Assembly (NCBI GenBank): GCA_010645155.1
Contig: CM021320.1
Coordinates: 5,100,676-5,164,675, forward strand
Source of the DNA: Tigriopus japonicus
Taxonomy: Eukaryota; Arthropoda; Copepoda; Harpacticoida; Harpacticidae
Direction: 5' to 3'
Length of the DNA: 64,000 nucleotides
The notes under the pieces were generated by a model. The model ran no database searches. It was not told the origin of the DNA and worked only from the letters and a program-made list of their open reading frames with translations. Below, one piece after another: positions 11,587-22,800 of the stretch. The position numbers and the translations under genes are program-made. The first letter of the stretch is position 1, and the number at the start of each line of letters is the position of its first letter.

Positions 11587-14500
11587 TCAGTATTCCACAT
11601 TATAGATTGGCTTGGTATCATCGTCACTAGTGCAATGCGAGCACGGTCCGTAAAGAAATCCCAGCCAATAGATCAAGTTAAAGATGAGAAAGAACAGAGG
11701 GAAGAGCAAGAGGAACAAAATGTCTAATCGGGCATGGGAAATGTCCTCCCGCTGTTTGCGTCTCGAGATTCCCCGCAGCCACTTCTTCTCATCTGGCATC
11801 TTTCCATTGAGAAGCAACGAGTTCTCCCGACTGGTGCCTTTGCAAGGCCGGGTAGCGGCCAATTTCATCTTCAGCAAAAGGCCGGCATACTCAATGAGAG
11901 CCCCGAACACGAACAGAACACAGACTATGACCCAAGCCTCAATGGCGGTCAAGCCTTCGGCCTTGGGAATGTTGGTGGTGATCGTGTTGAAGATGTTGAC
12001 TAAGACCAGAAAGACAGTGACGAGAAGGGTCATTCGACCGGGCACGATGTCGGGCGGAACGAGGAAACTGATCCACGACACGATGACGAACATGCCCGAT
12101 GGCAGGTAGTAAGTGATTATATAATGCGAGACTTTTCTCCGTAAGGTCAGCTCAAAGCCGGCGACGGAATAATTGCCTAGAATGAAGAGAGATAAAAGGC
12201 CATTATTATGCACCCAACACCCGCCAAAGACAAGGCAACCATGACGCTCAGAGCGTCTTCGGTCGTGTTGATATGAACGAACGAGAGGCAAAGAAAGAGC
12301 CCACCAACCAGCTTTCTGCCAGTTACGTGTAGTAGTCTGTGGTGGCCCAAGATGACTCAAGAGATAATAATGAGAGCCTCATTTAGCTTAATGAGTGCTT
12401 AGCATAATGCCACGATACCCGAGAAACGCTTGGAAGTCGAAAACCAAAATGGGAAGAAGGAGCCAATAATGCTGGAGGCTGCCGAAGCTTCCATCGCGTT
12501 TTAAGCGTGAGAACCTGGAGGGAACGGGAACGCAGGTTCCCTATTGGAATTCTCATGTGTTTTTTTCCACGCTCTCGAGTCGATGATCCTTTTCCAAATA
12601 GCGATTGGCTTGTCGGTCATATTTGTGATGGGGAAATAAACAAACGAACTGCCCTTACATTCCCACTCTTCGTGTGAAGAGAGCGTGCGTAGTGCACTTG
12701 AGGAATATTGAACATGTTTACGAGGCCATCAATTGAGTGAGCTAAATGGAGGTGGATTTACTCCAAATAAAAGCCAGGATCAAAAGTGAGCGAGTGAGCT
12801 TTAGCTGGTATTCGAACAAATGCCTAAAGACGATGTCTTTGACCCGAAAATGAGCTTTCCAGGGACAGGAGTCTTGATCCGAGGTTAACAATGGACTTAT
12901 TTCTTCGGAGGGGATAGATGGGTGTCATGTTCCCACTCTTAGTCGAAAGATTTCATTTCTACCCAAAAGAAACCTTAACAGTGGAAAAGATAGAAAAATA
13001 AGGAATCTCAAATATTGTGACAGACTTGGCACCCTTGGTATCTTATAATTAGATTATACCAGATCTGGGGTAGCTCTTGGAACAAATTATCCCCTATGGT
13101 AGGTTTCAGAGGACGACTTTTGACTGTCTCTCCAGGGCTTTCATGACATTAATCCTGTTCCTTCTCTTTCCATCTCTTTCTCTCTTTTCCTCTTACACAC
13201 TCTCAAATGAGTTTTGCTTGCTTTTCTACTTAAAAATGAATTAATGGAGCCTTTCAAGGCTCTTCACAAGCTTCAGAAGTGATCCATTTTTGTCTTGCAT
13301 TGCTTATTTCTCACGAGCCTAACTTGGGGTTCGTTTTTAGTCAAAAATTTTCAAAATAAACCGCCCCAAACCGACGATCTTTGGTCCTGGTCCAGCTTTT
13401 GTTATTACTCGCATGCTGTTAGTTGGCTTGATAAATTAGTTCAGCTTGGATGCTTTGCCAGATTGGTAGACCACGGGCAACAAAAAGATGATAAATTAGC
13501 CTCAACCATAATGTCCTCGAGTGGTCTAGTTATGAAACATTTCTTCCATTTCCCCACTTCCATGGACTCCCCCAAACTTGATGGGTTCTTACTTCGGACC
13601 TGAAAATTGCGATCTGGTGCTGATTGAGCCACTAACGCTTGAATGAAGGTCCTCAAGTCCTCTCTCTCTTCAATTGATTACATTGCATTTTCTCTCTTGA
13701 AACGACAAGTTGCAGGATGATGCCAAAAACTTAAAAAAAGGGACCCACTTTCCTTCGACAGACCGGTCGTTATCGTCGTTTTCGACTCACTCATCCTGCC
13801 TCCCATCTTTGCTGGCCTCTTTGAGTCGTCCTCTCTCGTTCTCGATGTAAGTGCATCACTATCTCACACCCAAGAGAGCCAAGGCTTCCTGAGTGACAAA
13901 GAACACTGAAAATTGGGAATGGTCACCTTTCGTTCGTTCCGCCCTGACAACTTCGGCCTTTTGCCCTAAAGTATGAGCTCTCGGAATTCTAATCCGAATG
14001 AACTGCCCTCATCCAAGGTTGAATAAAACATCACTTAAGCTCCAAGAGAGCTCCTTCCCGAGGCAAGTTTTGATATCAATTTTTGCTCGTCATATGAAGA
14101 CGTGTGGTGCAAGTTTTGTCAGATAAAAAGACATCAAACCCAAGTGTCTAAATAAGTGAATTCCCCCAAGACCAAACTTTTCTATTAAGAAGATGTTCTT
14201 TTGTAATTTGAACCAACTTGAATCTCTTTCACGGGAAGTGATCATCCTTGAAGAAGGGCACTCCAAAGAAATATGTCCATTAAGGTTTTACTGATCGTTT
14301 CGCGAGGCTCTGGGCAAAAAATCTGATAAAGATTGTTCTAGTCAGCTTGTTCTCACCTGTTAGGGCAAAGTAGGTTTGGTCCTTCTCACTCAATTTGTTG
14401 ATATCAATGAAGTAGTCTAAGACGGAGCGGATCTGTTTTTCATCGGCAATGAACTCGTCCTTAAAGATCATTTTCGTCACGTCATAATTGAAGCTTCCGA

Positions 14501-15140
14501 CTTGGAAGCGGCAAACTTGAATGTCCAGCGGGAACGAGTTGAATGTCATTGGACAGATGAAGGTGATTCGGGTGGCTACAGCGTACATGATCTCAAAGTT
14601 CCGATTCAGCCAGAGACCCTCGAGTTTGGACAATACATCCAGTGTTTTGAACTCTTTCAGGTTGAGAATTTCTGCGTCTGGGAGCCAGAACTCCTTGATG
14701 AAGCTCACATCGACCGGGATCCAAGAATCCGCGCTCTCGCCACGTTTGAGGATTTGATCCATCTTCTCTTGGTCGATGATCATTCTCTGGTCTGTCCATC
14801 GGACCACGAAAAATGCATTCAGGGTAATACTATACTCTTGGTCATCGATCTTGGGTATGTCCTTGATATCGATACCCACGTTCACCACTGTCCTCGTCTC
14901 GTTTGGCAAATCAAACTTTGAGTAATTGGCCGGGATACAGATTGCATCGCCTTTGGCGCACACTTTTCTCAAGGGAGCCACGGGACAGCAAGCGTTCAAA
15001 TTAAGGCTGTCCTCACTGCCATCGTCCCTGACTGCTCTGGGATATCGGGAGGATCTGCCCGATAACGTGTGGCTTCGATGATGTTCACTGGCTGTTAAGG
15101 TTGTCAGTCCGATTAGTATCAAAAGTTGCCCACTGTTCAT
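11587..15140 (-). CDS. Cys-loop ligand-gated ion channel subunit, pHCl-2/Hodor-like (anion type)
   Basis: Two exons, 15140-14357 and 12176-11587, joined in phase 1 across a 2180-bp GT-AG intron (donor GTGAG, acceptor TTCTAG), give a 457-residue subunit. Residues 1-18 look like a signal peptide. The extracellular domain has the loop A-like WLPDAEILN (about 152-160) and the defining Cys loop C196-C210 with exactly 13 residues between. Four membrane segments lie at about 281-301, 309-328, 341-361 and 413-436. The M1-M2 junction PDIVPGR followed by MTLLVTVFLVLVN carries the -2' proline and 0' arginine of anion-selective receptors. The TM2-TM3 block closely resembles the insect orphan group containing pHCl-2 (Hodor), reported as pH- or zinc-gated. 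The M3-M4 loop is short (about 50 residues). An extra cysteine cluster (CC at 51-52, C61, C68) precedes the domain. A 5' UTR intron is possible because TTCTTGACAG lies just before the ATG. Ligand unknown. Confidence 0.88.
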
Positions 15141-18100
15141 GATGATTGTCTGTCAAGAAAGGTTGGAAAGGAAGGAGGGAAGAAGATTGGTCCAGGCAAG
15201 AGTGGAACCACTCGGCAATAAACCGTCTTGTACGGAGTGTGTAATAGAATAAGGGCTGAGGAGAATCACCACAACGAGGAGAAGGAAAGGGAAAAGGAAG
15301 AGGTGAAGAAAAGATTTTGCTTTTCTTCAGAGAATGGCCAATGGAGGTGAAGCTTTTAGCCGAGCAGACGGAGTCCGGAAAAGTTTCGGTCCATTTACAG
15401 TAGTAGTCAAGGAAAAAGATGCGTGTGCTTAGTTGAGAAGTTTCACATCCTTTCACCTTCTCGTTTTCACATATTTCTTCCCCAATCTGCTTTTTCTTCT
15501 CGTCCTTCAATCGAAAATGTCAAGCCGTTCGCCAACGAGAGATCCCAGGGGTTCCCTCAATCAAGACCACCACTGACCTTGGTCGAAGATCTCACGGACT
15601 CTGGAATGTAGTACTCGCGCCGTATTTTGAGCCTCTGCCGAGGTTTCAAGAAGTGTTATGTGTTCTATTGCGTTCCACTGAGTTATGAGGTGAACGTTGG
15701 ACCGTCCACTCACTTTGGAATGAGAATGGATGACCCAGACGCGTCTTGATGGATTTTGGTTGCCTTAAGATATATATATGCCAATGGACTCTCCAGAAAT
15801 GACCCTCTTTTGTATTGGCTCAACAACGTGTGGGTGCACTGTTAAAAACTTTCGTCCATATAGATGATTTGCTTTCTCAAAATTTTACAAAGCTTTCAGA
15901 CAATCCTGGAGCTAAAGATTCATCGCGTTGGTCACTCTCGACCTGTACGGTTCTCCCATCAGAAAGTGGAAGCGAACTTTTCGTCAAAGTTTATCGCTTG
16001 GGCCTACCAATTCTCATAACAGTTTTTGCTTCTTCCGGGTAAACGCGGTCCCCTGCTCGTCTTCCTATTATTCTTTGGGCTTTGGTTGTCCTTTGTTGGT
16101 CCTATTCTTGTTTGTTTAGTTTGTGTCACCTTGGGCAAACTTTCGTTAGTTGGTTGGCTAGCTGGCTCATATCACACGGATAGACATTATGTCAATGGCC
16201 TTTGATACGTTTCTTCACAAGGCGAATGAATATCCACCTTGGGATCGTGAATGGGAAAAGGGTCCCGGAGAGAACCGTAATGGAACGTGAGCTCCTAAAT
16301 GAGGCTGGCAAGTTTCTTTTCTTCTGTGTATCTTGGTGCATGTACGTAGTACGGTTAGATGAAACAACTTCTCCACTCTTGACGGCAATGGAACACACGC
16401 GGTAATTGTCCCAAGTGTGTGTTTTGTTTTTGCGGGGCGGAGAAAAATGTTGTACTAATGTGAGGAGAGTAAAAAAGGCCGCCCTTCTTCACTTCACATC
16501 CGTTCAAGTTGAGAAGGCGCTCACGAAGGAAGGATCCTCTGGACTTGCCTAAAAGAAAAAGAGACAAAAAGATGAGCCTAGGCACCATTTATCAACCCAA
16601 TGATAACTGAGATTTTGTGCATATTTTCGTGCCATATCATTTTGGCCCGAGGCAAACATTCGTGCCTAGTCTTAGTCTTGCTGAAAGGTCCAGATGGCAC
16701 CAGTCTTGCGGATTCCCCAACGAACATGTTCCTCTTTGCTCGGAGAACACTGATTTCCCACAAATACTGGTTTTATTCGGTCACGGAGACAATAAAATCA
16801 AAGTTTGCCGATCACTTTCTAATGCATTTTTGATGTGCTCTGACCGTGAAATGTTTTCGAGCATCTTTCTTTTTAGAAAGTGAAATCAAAGGAACTTCTC
16901 TTGTTTCACCTAATTTGAGCTAGGTTTTCCACGCATTTTTGACAATATCATTCGCCCAAACTATAGATTTTGTTTATCAAGAGATCATCAGATCTATAAA
17001 ACAGGCCCCAAGTACAATCATCATAATAATTGAGAAAATAATTTGTCCGTGAAAATCAGTATATGCAGGGACCCCTGAAGTATCACTAGTGTTATATAGG
17101 TTTTCCCTAGTTAATGTGACGTGGTTTTGGTATATGTAATTTCTCATTTTCTATACGTTAAAATACAACACATGGTGTCATAATTACAAACTTGGTATAT
17201 CGCAATTAATCATTCCGGAAATGTAATAATCAGGGTTTGACATCAAATTAGATCTTTGGAAATACTTCTGAAGGGGCTGTCGTGACAGAAATATAATACG
17301 CTGATCTTCGTGATGAAAGTACAAAAGAAGGTGAAATAGATTGCTTAGAAACATTCAAAACATGTTTGTGGATATTTTAACTTTTAAACTGAAGAAAACC
17401 TTCTCGTTTTGAAATTCAATTGGAACTATTTGCAGATTCGTTTTGGGGAGCAGATGAACTTTTTCAAGCGTCGTTCATCTTATATCAAGATTCTTCATCG
17501 CTTTAATTCATCCAAAAAAAAGAATGGTTTCCATTCAAGACGGTCTCCGAAGGTACGAGCCGTCAAAATTGTCAATATGAGAAGCCATCTTCTAAAACTC
17601 ATTACTATGATGCCATTTACGTATATGTTCCCACCATAGTTGTCCACAAAAACTGAAGGGAGGCGTCGGTCCCAAGAGGGGATATAAATTGCCAATGCCA
17701 ATGATATTAAGACACTTTAGGGCCACACTGTCAGTTTCATCCTCTCGCTTAGTGGAATATTTTTCCTTGAGAGAGAGAAAGAAAGAGCCGAGCACATTGT
17801 GAAACTCCTCTCAAAAGCTCGGCGCATTGCTTAGACTACCAATTCAATTTCCATCTTCCACCAAAAGTGAAAAGAGCGTGATTTGGAGATCCATTTTCTG
17901 CATTCCACAATGTATCAGAACTTGAAGATAACCCGGTAACTATGGAGTATTCATCCGTCAAACCTAAGGAAACTTGATCTCACGTTCAAGAGATGCAAGG
18001 AGCTTGTCTGGGCTAATAACAGGACTACTTTTGAGCCCTTGTTATTACAGAACAGTAGAAGCAACAAGGCTTTCTCGAACTGACCATTTGGCCGGTTCCA

Positions 18101-18438
18101 TTTCCTTTCGACTCTCCAACGGAGGTTTCATCCCTACTGAATGTGAAAATAATAAGATGGATCAACGTTAGTACTTTTTTGCCTTGGGACTTTTGCCAAA
18201 GGTCTGGGAACACGAGACGCAGGAATGGAACACACGGAAATGCATTTAATGGCTGAAGATCCACAGTTTTGGGAGAAAGAGAGTGTTTTCTCAGGGTGAC
18301 CAAAACTCACACGCCGAAAATTGGTGAACCCTACGCTTAAGAAAACTTTTGAAGTGCGATAAATAGGATTAGCAAAAGAAAGCCTCTTTCGTCTCTTTGG
18401 TATCCACTTAACTTAGATGGGCTTGAACGGGACAACTT
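15141..18438. other. Upstream region of the channel gene, no gene seen
   Basis: Only short overlapping frames without domain signals. A TATATATAT run near 15770 and purine-rich GAGAGAGAAAGAAAG near 17770 are the visible landmarks. Part of it may be regulatory DNA or 5' UTR of the channel gene. Confidence 0.4.
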
Positions 18439-18439
18439 T

Positions 18440-18634
18440 TGTTATTTAGCAAATCGAGCTCAACCTTAACCAAATTTGCACCCATCTTCCCGTCCATGTG
18501 GTTTAGGAACAATTTTCAGCCAGGCACAGGTAAATTCGTCCCTGGAGGCTTTTGCCTGGACGACATGATACAACTCACCGCACAATCCTCACCTCCAATT
18601 GTGCGTTCTTCTCAACTCCCTCAGCCTGCCATTT
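18440..18634 (-). mobile_element. Inverted Ty3/gypsy leader and gag-start fragment
   Basis: Positions 18566-18634 are the reverse complement of 19798-19866, essentially perfect over about 66 bp. On the minus strand the sequence runs on into a short frame beginning MSSRQKPPG, in the position where a gag protein would start, before a stop. It therefore looks like the 5' leader and gag start of the retroelement at 18661-19866, present in opposite orientation. Confidence 0.6.
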
Positions 18635-18660
18635 CACATTCCTCGAGAATTCTGTCTGCG

Positions 18661-18779
18661 TGTAAGAGCATACAAACCGACAAAGGCTGAGGGTAAGTGT
18701 AATCAACATTATGCAATATCTATATTCTGATACTTCTTATCCTGAAATAAATAGGTCCAAAACCCCTGAACTCAAGTTA
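18661..18779 (+). repeat. Left LTR-like segment of the gypsy fragment
   Basis: Begins with TGT, contains AATAAA (about 18745), and its last 70 bp (18710-18779) recur identically at 19708-19777. In the right copy this block is followed by TTTTACTGGCGACGAGGATG, typical of the LTR/primer-binding-site junction of Ty3/gypsy elements. The left copy instead runs straight into pol. Confidence 0.6.
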
Positions 18780-19748
18780 GTTTTGGGCGTCCCTTTCATC
18801 GCAAGGGGGACGCCTAATCTCCGGCAACTTACCACAAAGAGTGCCAGATTCATATGGACGGACGTGCATCAAAAGGAGTTTGAGGATCTAAAGCACTCCC
18901 TCCACGAACAGGCCTGTCTAACGTACTTCGACACTACGAAGGCCACCTTCCTCTTTACGGACGCCCACCGAGACGGACTTTGTGCTGTCTTGTGCCAAGG
19001 TGACGATATCGATCATCTAAAGACGGTGGCCATCTCATCTCGAGCCACAACATCAACAGAAAAGAGGTACCCCCAGATCGATTTGGAGGCCATGGCCATC
19101 GACCATGGTCTTCGAAAAATGAAGATCTACTTGGTGGGCAATCCTAACGTCACCATCATAACTGATCATAAGCCACTCCTCCCAATCTTCCGTGGGACAC
19201 GACCAGGCTCGGTCCGTACCGACCGAATCATCTTGCGACATCAAGACGTGGGCTACAAGATTATTTGGCGAGCGGGTAAAGCCAACCCCGCCGACTTCTT
19301 CAGTCGTAACCCTACACCACTGAACCAGATCTCCTCGGAGGATCTTCAATCAACGCAGGAACTCGAGAAATTGATCTACGCCACCCTGAACGGAGACGTG
19401 CTACAAAATCTCACACCAAGTATTGTTTGTAAACACACCGACATGGACGTAGAACTTCAACATTTGAAGAAAGCGATCCGGGATGGAAAATTACCCAAAA
19501 TAAGAACGTTGCTAAAGTACAAAAAAGTATTCTCTGAGCTTACCTTGTCTGAGGGTGGGAACATCCTTAGAGGTCATCGGATCCTGCTGCCAAAAGGACT
19601 ACATCAGAAAACAATAGCATTAGCCCATGGGGGCTCGCATCTGGGAATATCCTCCATGAAAAGGCGACTTCGGACTGTTGTATGGTTCCCGGGGATGGAT
19701 CGAGGAGTATGCAATATCTATATTCTGATACTTCTTATCCTGAAATAA
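18711..19748 (+). pseudogene. Ty3/gypsy pol fragment: RT thumb, RNase H, integrase zinc finger
   Basis: An open frame whose first 22 codons are LTR sequence and the remainder is pol. It starts in the RT connection (FIWTDVHQKEFEDLKHSL) and contains a complete RNase H (FLFTDAHRDGLCAVLCQ with the first Asp, DLEAMAIDHGLRKMKIYL with the Glu, ITDHKPLLPIF with the second Asp, and a final ADFFSRNP), then a linker and the beginning of the integrase H2C2 finger (AHGGSHLG...VVWFPGMD). The frame then reads into LTR sequence at 19708, truncating integrase before its CxxC and catalytic core. Gag, protease and the RT catalytic palm are missing, so the copy cannot be autonomous although the remaining frame is intact. 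Intactness over about 930 bp suggests recent insertion. Confidence 0.88.
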
Positions 19749-19866
19749 ATAGGTCCAAAACCCCTGAACTCAAGTTATTTTACTGGCGACGAGGATGGGA
19801 TATGGCAGGCTGAGGGAGTTGAGAAGAACGCACAATTGGAGGTGAGGATTGTGCGGTGAGTTGTAT
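19708..19866 (+). mobile_element. Right LTR tail, primer-binding region and leader
   Basis: The first 70 bp repeat 18710-18779. Then comes TTTTACTGGCGACGAGGATG and a leader that is the reverse complement of 18566-18634. Similarity ends at 19866. The 5' part of this LTR is missing, so both LTRs are partial. Confidence 0.65.
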
Positions 19867-22800
19867 CACGACAAGGCCATAATGAGAAAACTTTTTGTGC
19901 CTCCATAAACCAGACGGAATGCTGTTTGGGGAATTAGTGTATTAGTCACTTTGGAAACTAACTCCCTGTAGACATGCATGCAGGCGTTCGATGCATAAGA
20001 AGGTGAAGAAACCAGAGGACCTCAAAACCTCTGGATTAGTCTGAGTGCCCTCTCTCACAGAATTAAAAGTTGCTAATAGCAATTACTTACTTAGAGATAT
20101 TAATGGAAAGAGGCCTTACACATGTCTTGACTAGCCGTGGGCAAAACTGATTATGAGTGGCATTTTTAAGCCAATTGATTAATGCCATAAAATGACTTGG
20201 TTACCTTGGAGTGGCACTTCAAGGCACCAATTGAAATGTTGTTTCATTCAAGGACCTTTGATTTATTTGATTTTTTCTCTCATTCATTGATTATTGTCTT
20301 TTAGGACGTCAAGTTGATTTGAAAACCATGAGTGGTGTTTCGAAATTAGCATTATTATTTCCACAATAAAAACATAAAAGTTACTTGGCTAAACTTTTGG
20401 TCCATATCTTGACATGTCGGGTAAAGTGTGTCTTATGTGCTTCTAAGATCCACTTGACATCCATGGGAAGAGAGCAGTTGTCGTTTGTGGTCCTTGCTTT
20501 ATCTCGCCATCCATCTCCTAATCCGTTCACACATCTTTTTCGTTCGAGCTCCATATCTGCTTCTTACCCTGCTTCAAACCCTTTCACGGCATTGTCGGAA
20601 ATACCTTTTCATCTTTTCTCATCCCATTTATGGCCACCCTCACTTGTCTTAATCTCGAATGGCGGGAGACTACGTAATATCTGGTTGGAATATTGCAAGA
20701 TAGAGGACAGATAACAATGATACATAGCTAAAAGCTTGGTGTAATCCTCGCATCCCAGTCTTAGCAAGATAGAGGTAAAAGAAACTTAAGCTGCGTTCTC
20801 ATCCATTATTGGGACATACGAGAGGCTTTCCGAAATTTACATATTCTTTGTACTTGAGGAACCCTCCACGTTTAAAAGTTACCTTTGTTGTGTCATTAAT
20901 ATAAAGCTAATGGTCTTGATTTTTAAAGGGTTTAAAGCACACACGAATCTTTGCTGTTCCCATGATTCGAGCAAAAAAAAGTTGCATGTTGGAGCCAATC
21001 GATTGCAAAGAATGAGGCCAATTTCAGATCAAACACCAATTGGTTTGTGCATTTCTGCCAACTTTTGCAGCATTCAAGCAGTCCGCAAACTGTTGGCAAA
21101 TGACAGCCTGAAGAGGAAAGATAAGATTGCCTCCCTTCACACACTTTTCTAAAAGGTCTTTCCGGTATCTGCGATGGATATTGGACCACAGTTTCCCTGC
21201 ATTGACTCGATGGCAACGACAGAGTAGACTTTTTGAAAGCCCACGCAAGGCAATTTTGACGCAAGTTGATCTCTGTGCGTACCTTCACCATTTACTCAAA
21301 GCAAAGCCCCCTGCTGAGTCAATGTCTTCGCTTCTGATCAAACCACTCATTTGTCCCACTGATGAAGAGGTTGCTCTTGATGTGAAACGGAGCATACAAA
21401 AGTGATCTTGTATCTGCAGTCCTTCACGTTTCTCCAAGGAATCGGTTGTACGTAGAGTTGGATCAAACCTTTCTTCTTCCTTTCACCACTTAGGTTTTCG
21501 ATAGAATCATGGATTACAAGTGAATAAACGTGTTTTTGCATTCAATAACATTTTTTGAGATTTAGCTGTTTTTGCAAAAAGTATCCCACATGATCAATCG
21601 GCACCAATGCTGAAACTAAAATATCGGTGTCATCCATCCCTACTCCTACATCATTGGAACCATTGAGGGGAAAGAAAATATGCTAGATCACACTCGGCTC
21701 AATGGTTTCACTGGGAGTGTTCCAAAACTTGGGAGGATTATGTCTTAGCGAGCAAAATGAAACTGGTTTGAAAAAAAAATAATTAGACAATTTAATTTGA
21801 CAAAAATCCATTACTTGAAAAGTTAACGAAATGGACTCTTTAAAAGAGTACCTTGTTTTATTGCAACATAAATGTCTATCGATCATAGGGCAAACATCAT
21901 GTGAGTCTGCATATGGACTGCGCCATCATGCCCGGAGACAAAATAGCTTCAAAGGCTCATTCATATTAGGGTGGAGTTCCATGGCTGAATGAATGTTCCT
22001 TTGAGGAACCACCATCAAGTCTAAACTGTACTTGGAACATTCTAAACACCCGTAGGCCTGGAGACACATTCTCATTAAGTAAGAAATATCAAACGATGTT
22101 TGATGTATGACGTATTTCCCCATATTTGAAAGGTTATCTTGAATTGACATCCGTATCACTGAAGCCTCTTTTTTCAGACAGATCCATCCACGAATATTAG
22201 CTTTCAAAAAGTGAAACCAACTGTAAATTTGAAACAAAGCATGTTGCGTTGTCAGAGTGTAAAGAGAACCCATTGTAAAACAAAGAAAGGGTTTATTCGC
22301 TCTACCTTGAAACCCAAATGAGGCAAGAGCACATGCACACGAAACCCCGAGGATTACCCGACGTTCCACATCGTACATCTGAGAACATTGAATGTACCAA
22401 AGCGAGGGATCAAGTCATCCGTGGTAAATAGTGGTGGATCCAAACACAACCGACACTTATGAGGATGAATGAATCCGGCTTATATTCTTCCGTTGCTTCA
22501 ATTAAGAAACGATAAGATGGCTTTATTGGCATTACATATTCTCTCCGGAGACGATGAGTGCTCTTTAAGCTCTTTTTCCGTTGGCTGGAACACATTCATG
22601 ATACGGTTGTCCAACTTGGTCTCCCATCAATAGAGAGCAAGACTAGTCTGAGAAGTGATATCTAAACACAACAGAGACTGTACACTACACCCACTATTTA
22701 CAGTGTGGATGAAACGAGATAAGGCGCATGATTTTGAAGGCTCATGGTTCACAACATGGTGTGTGGTAGAAGAGTCAGTGAATCACAAAAATACGGGCAG

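Noticed and set aside
21926..22378. 150-codon minus-strand frame with several hydrophobic stretches
   Set aside because: No family resemblance, no coherent topology, no splice partners nearby.
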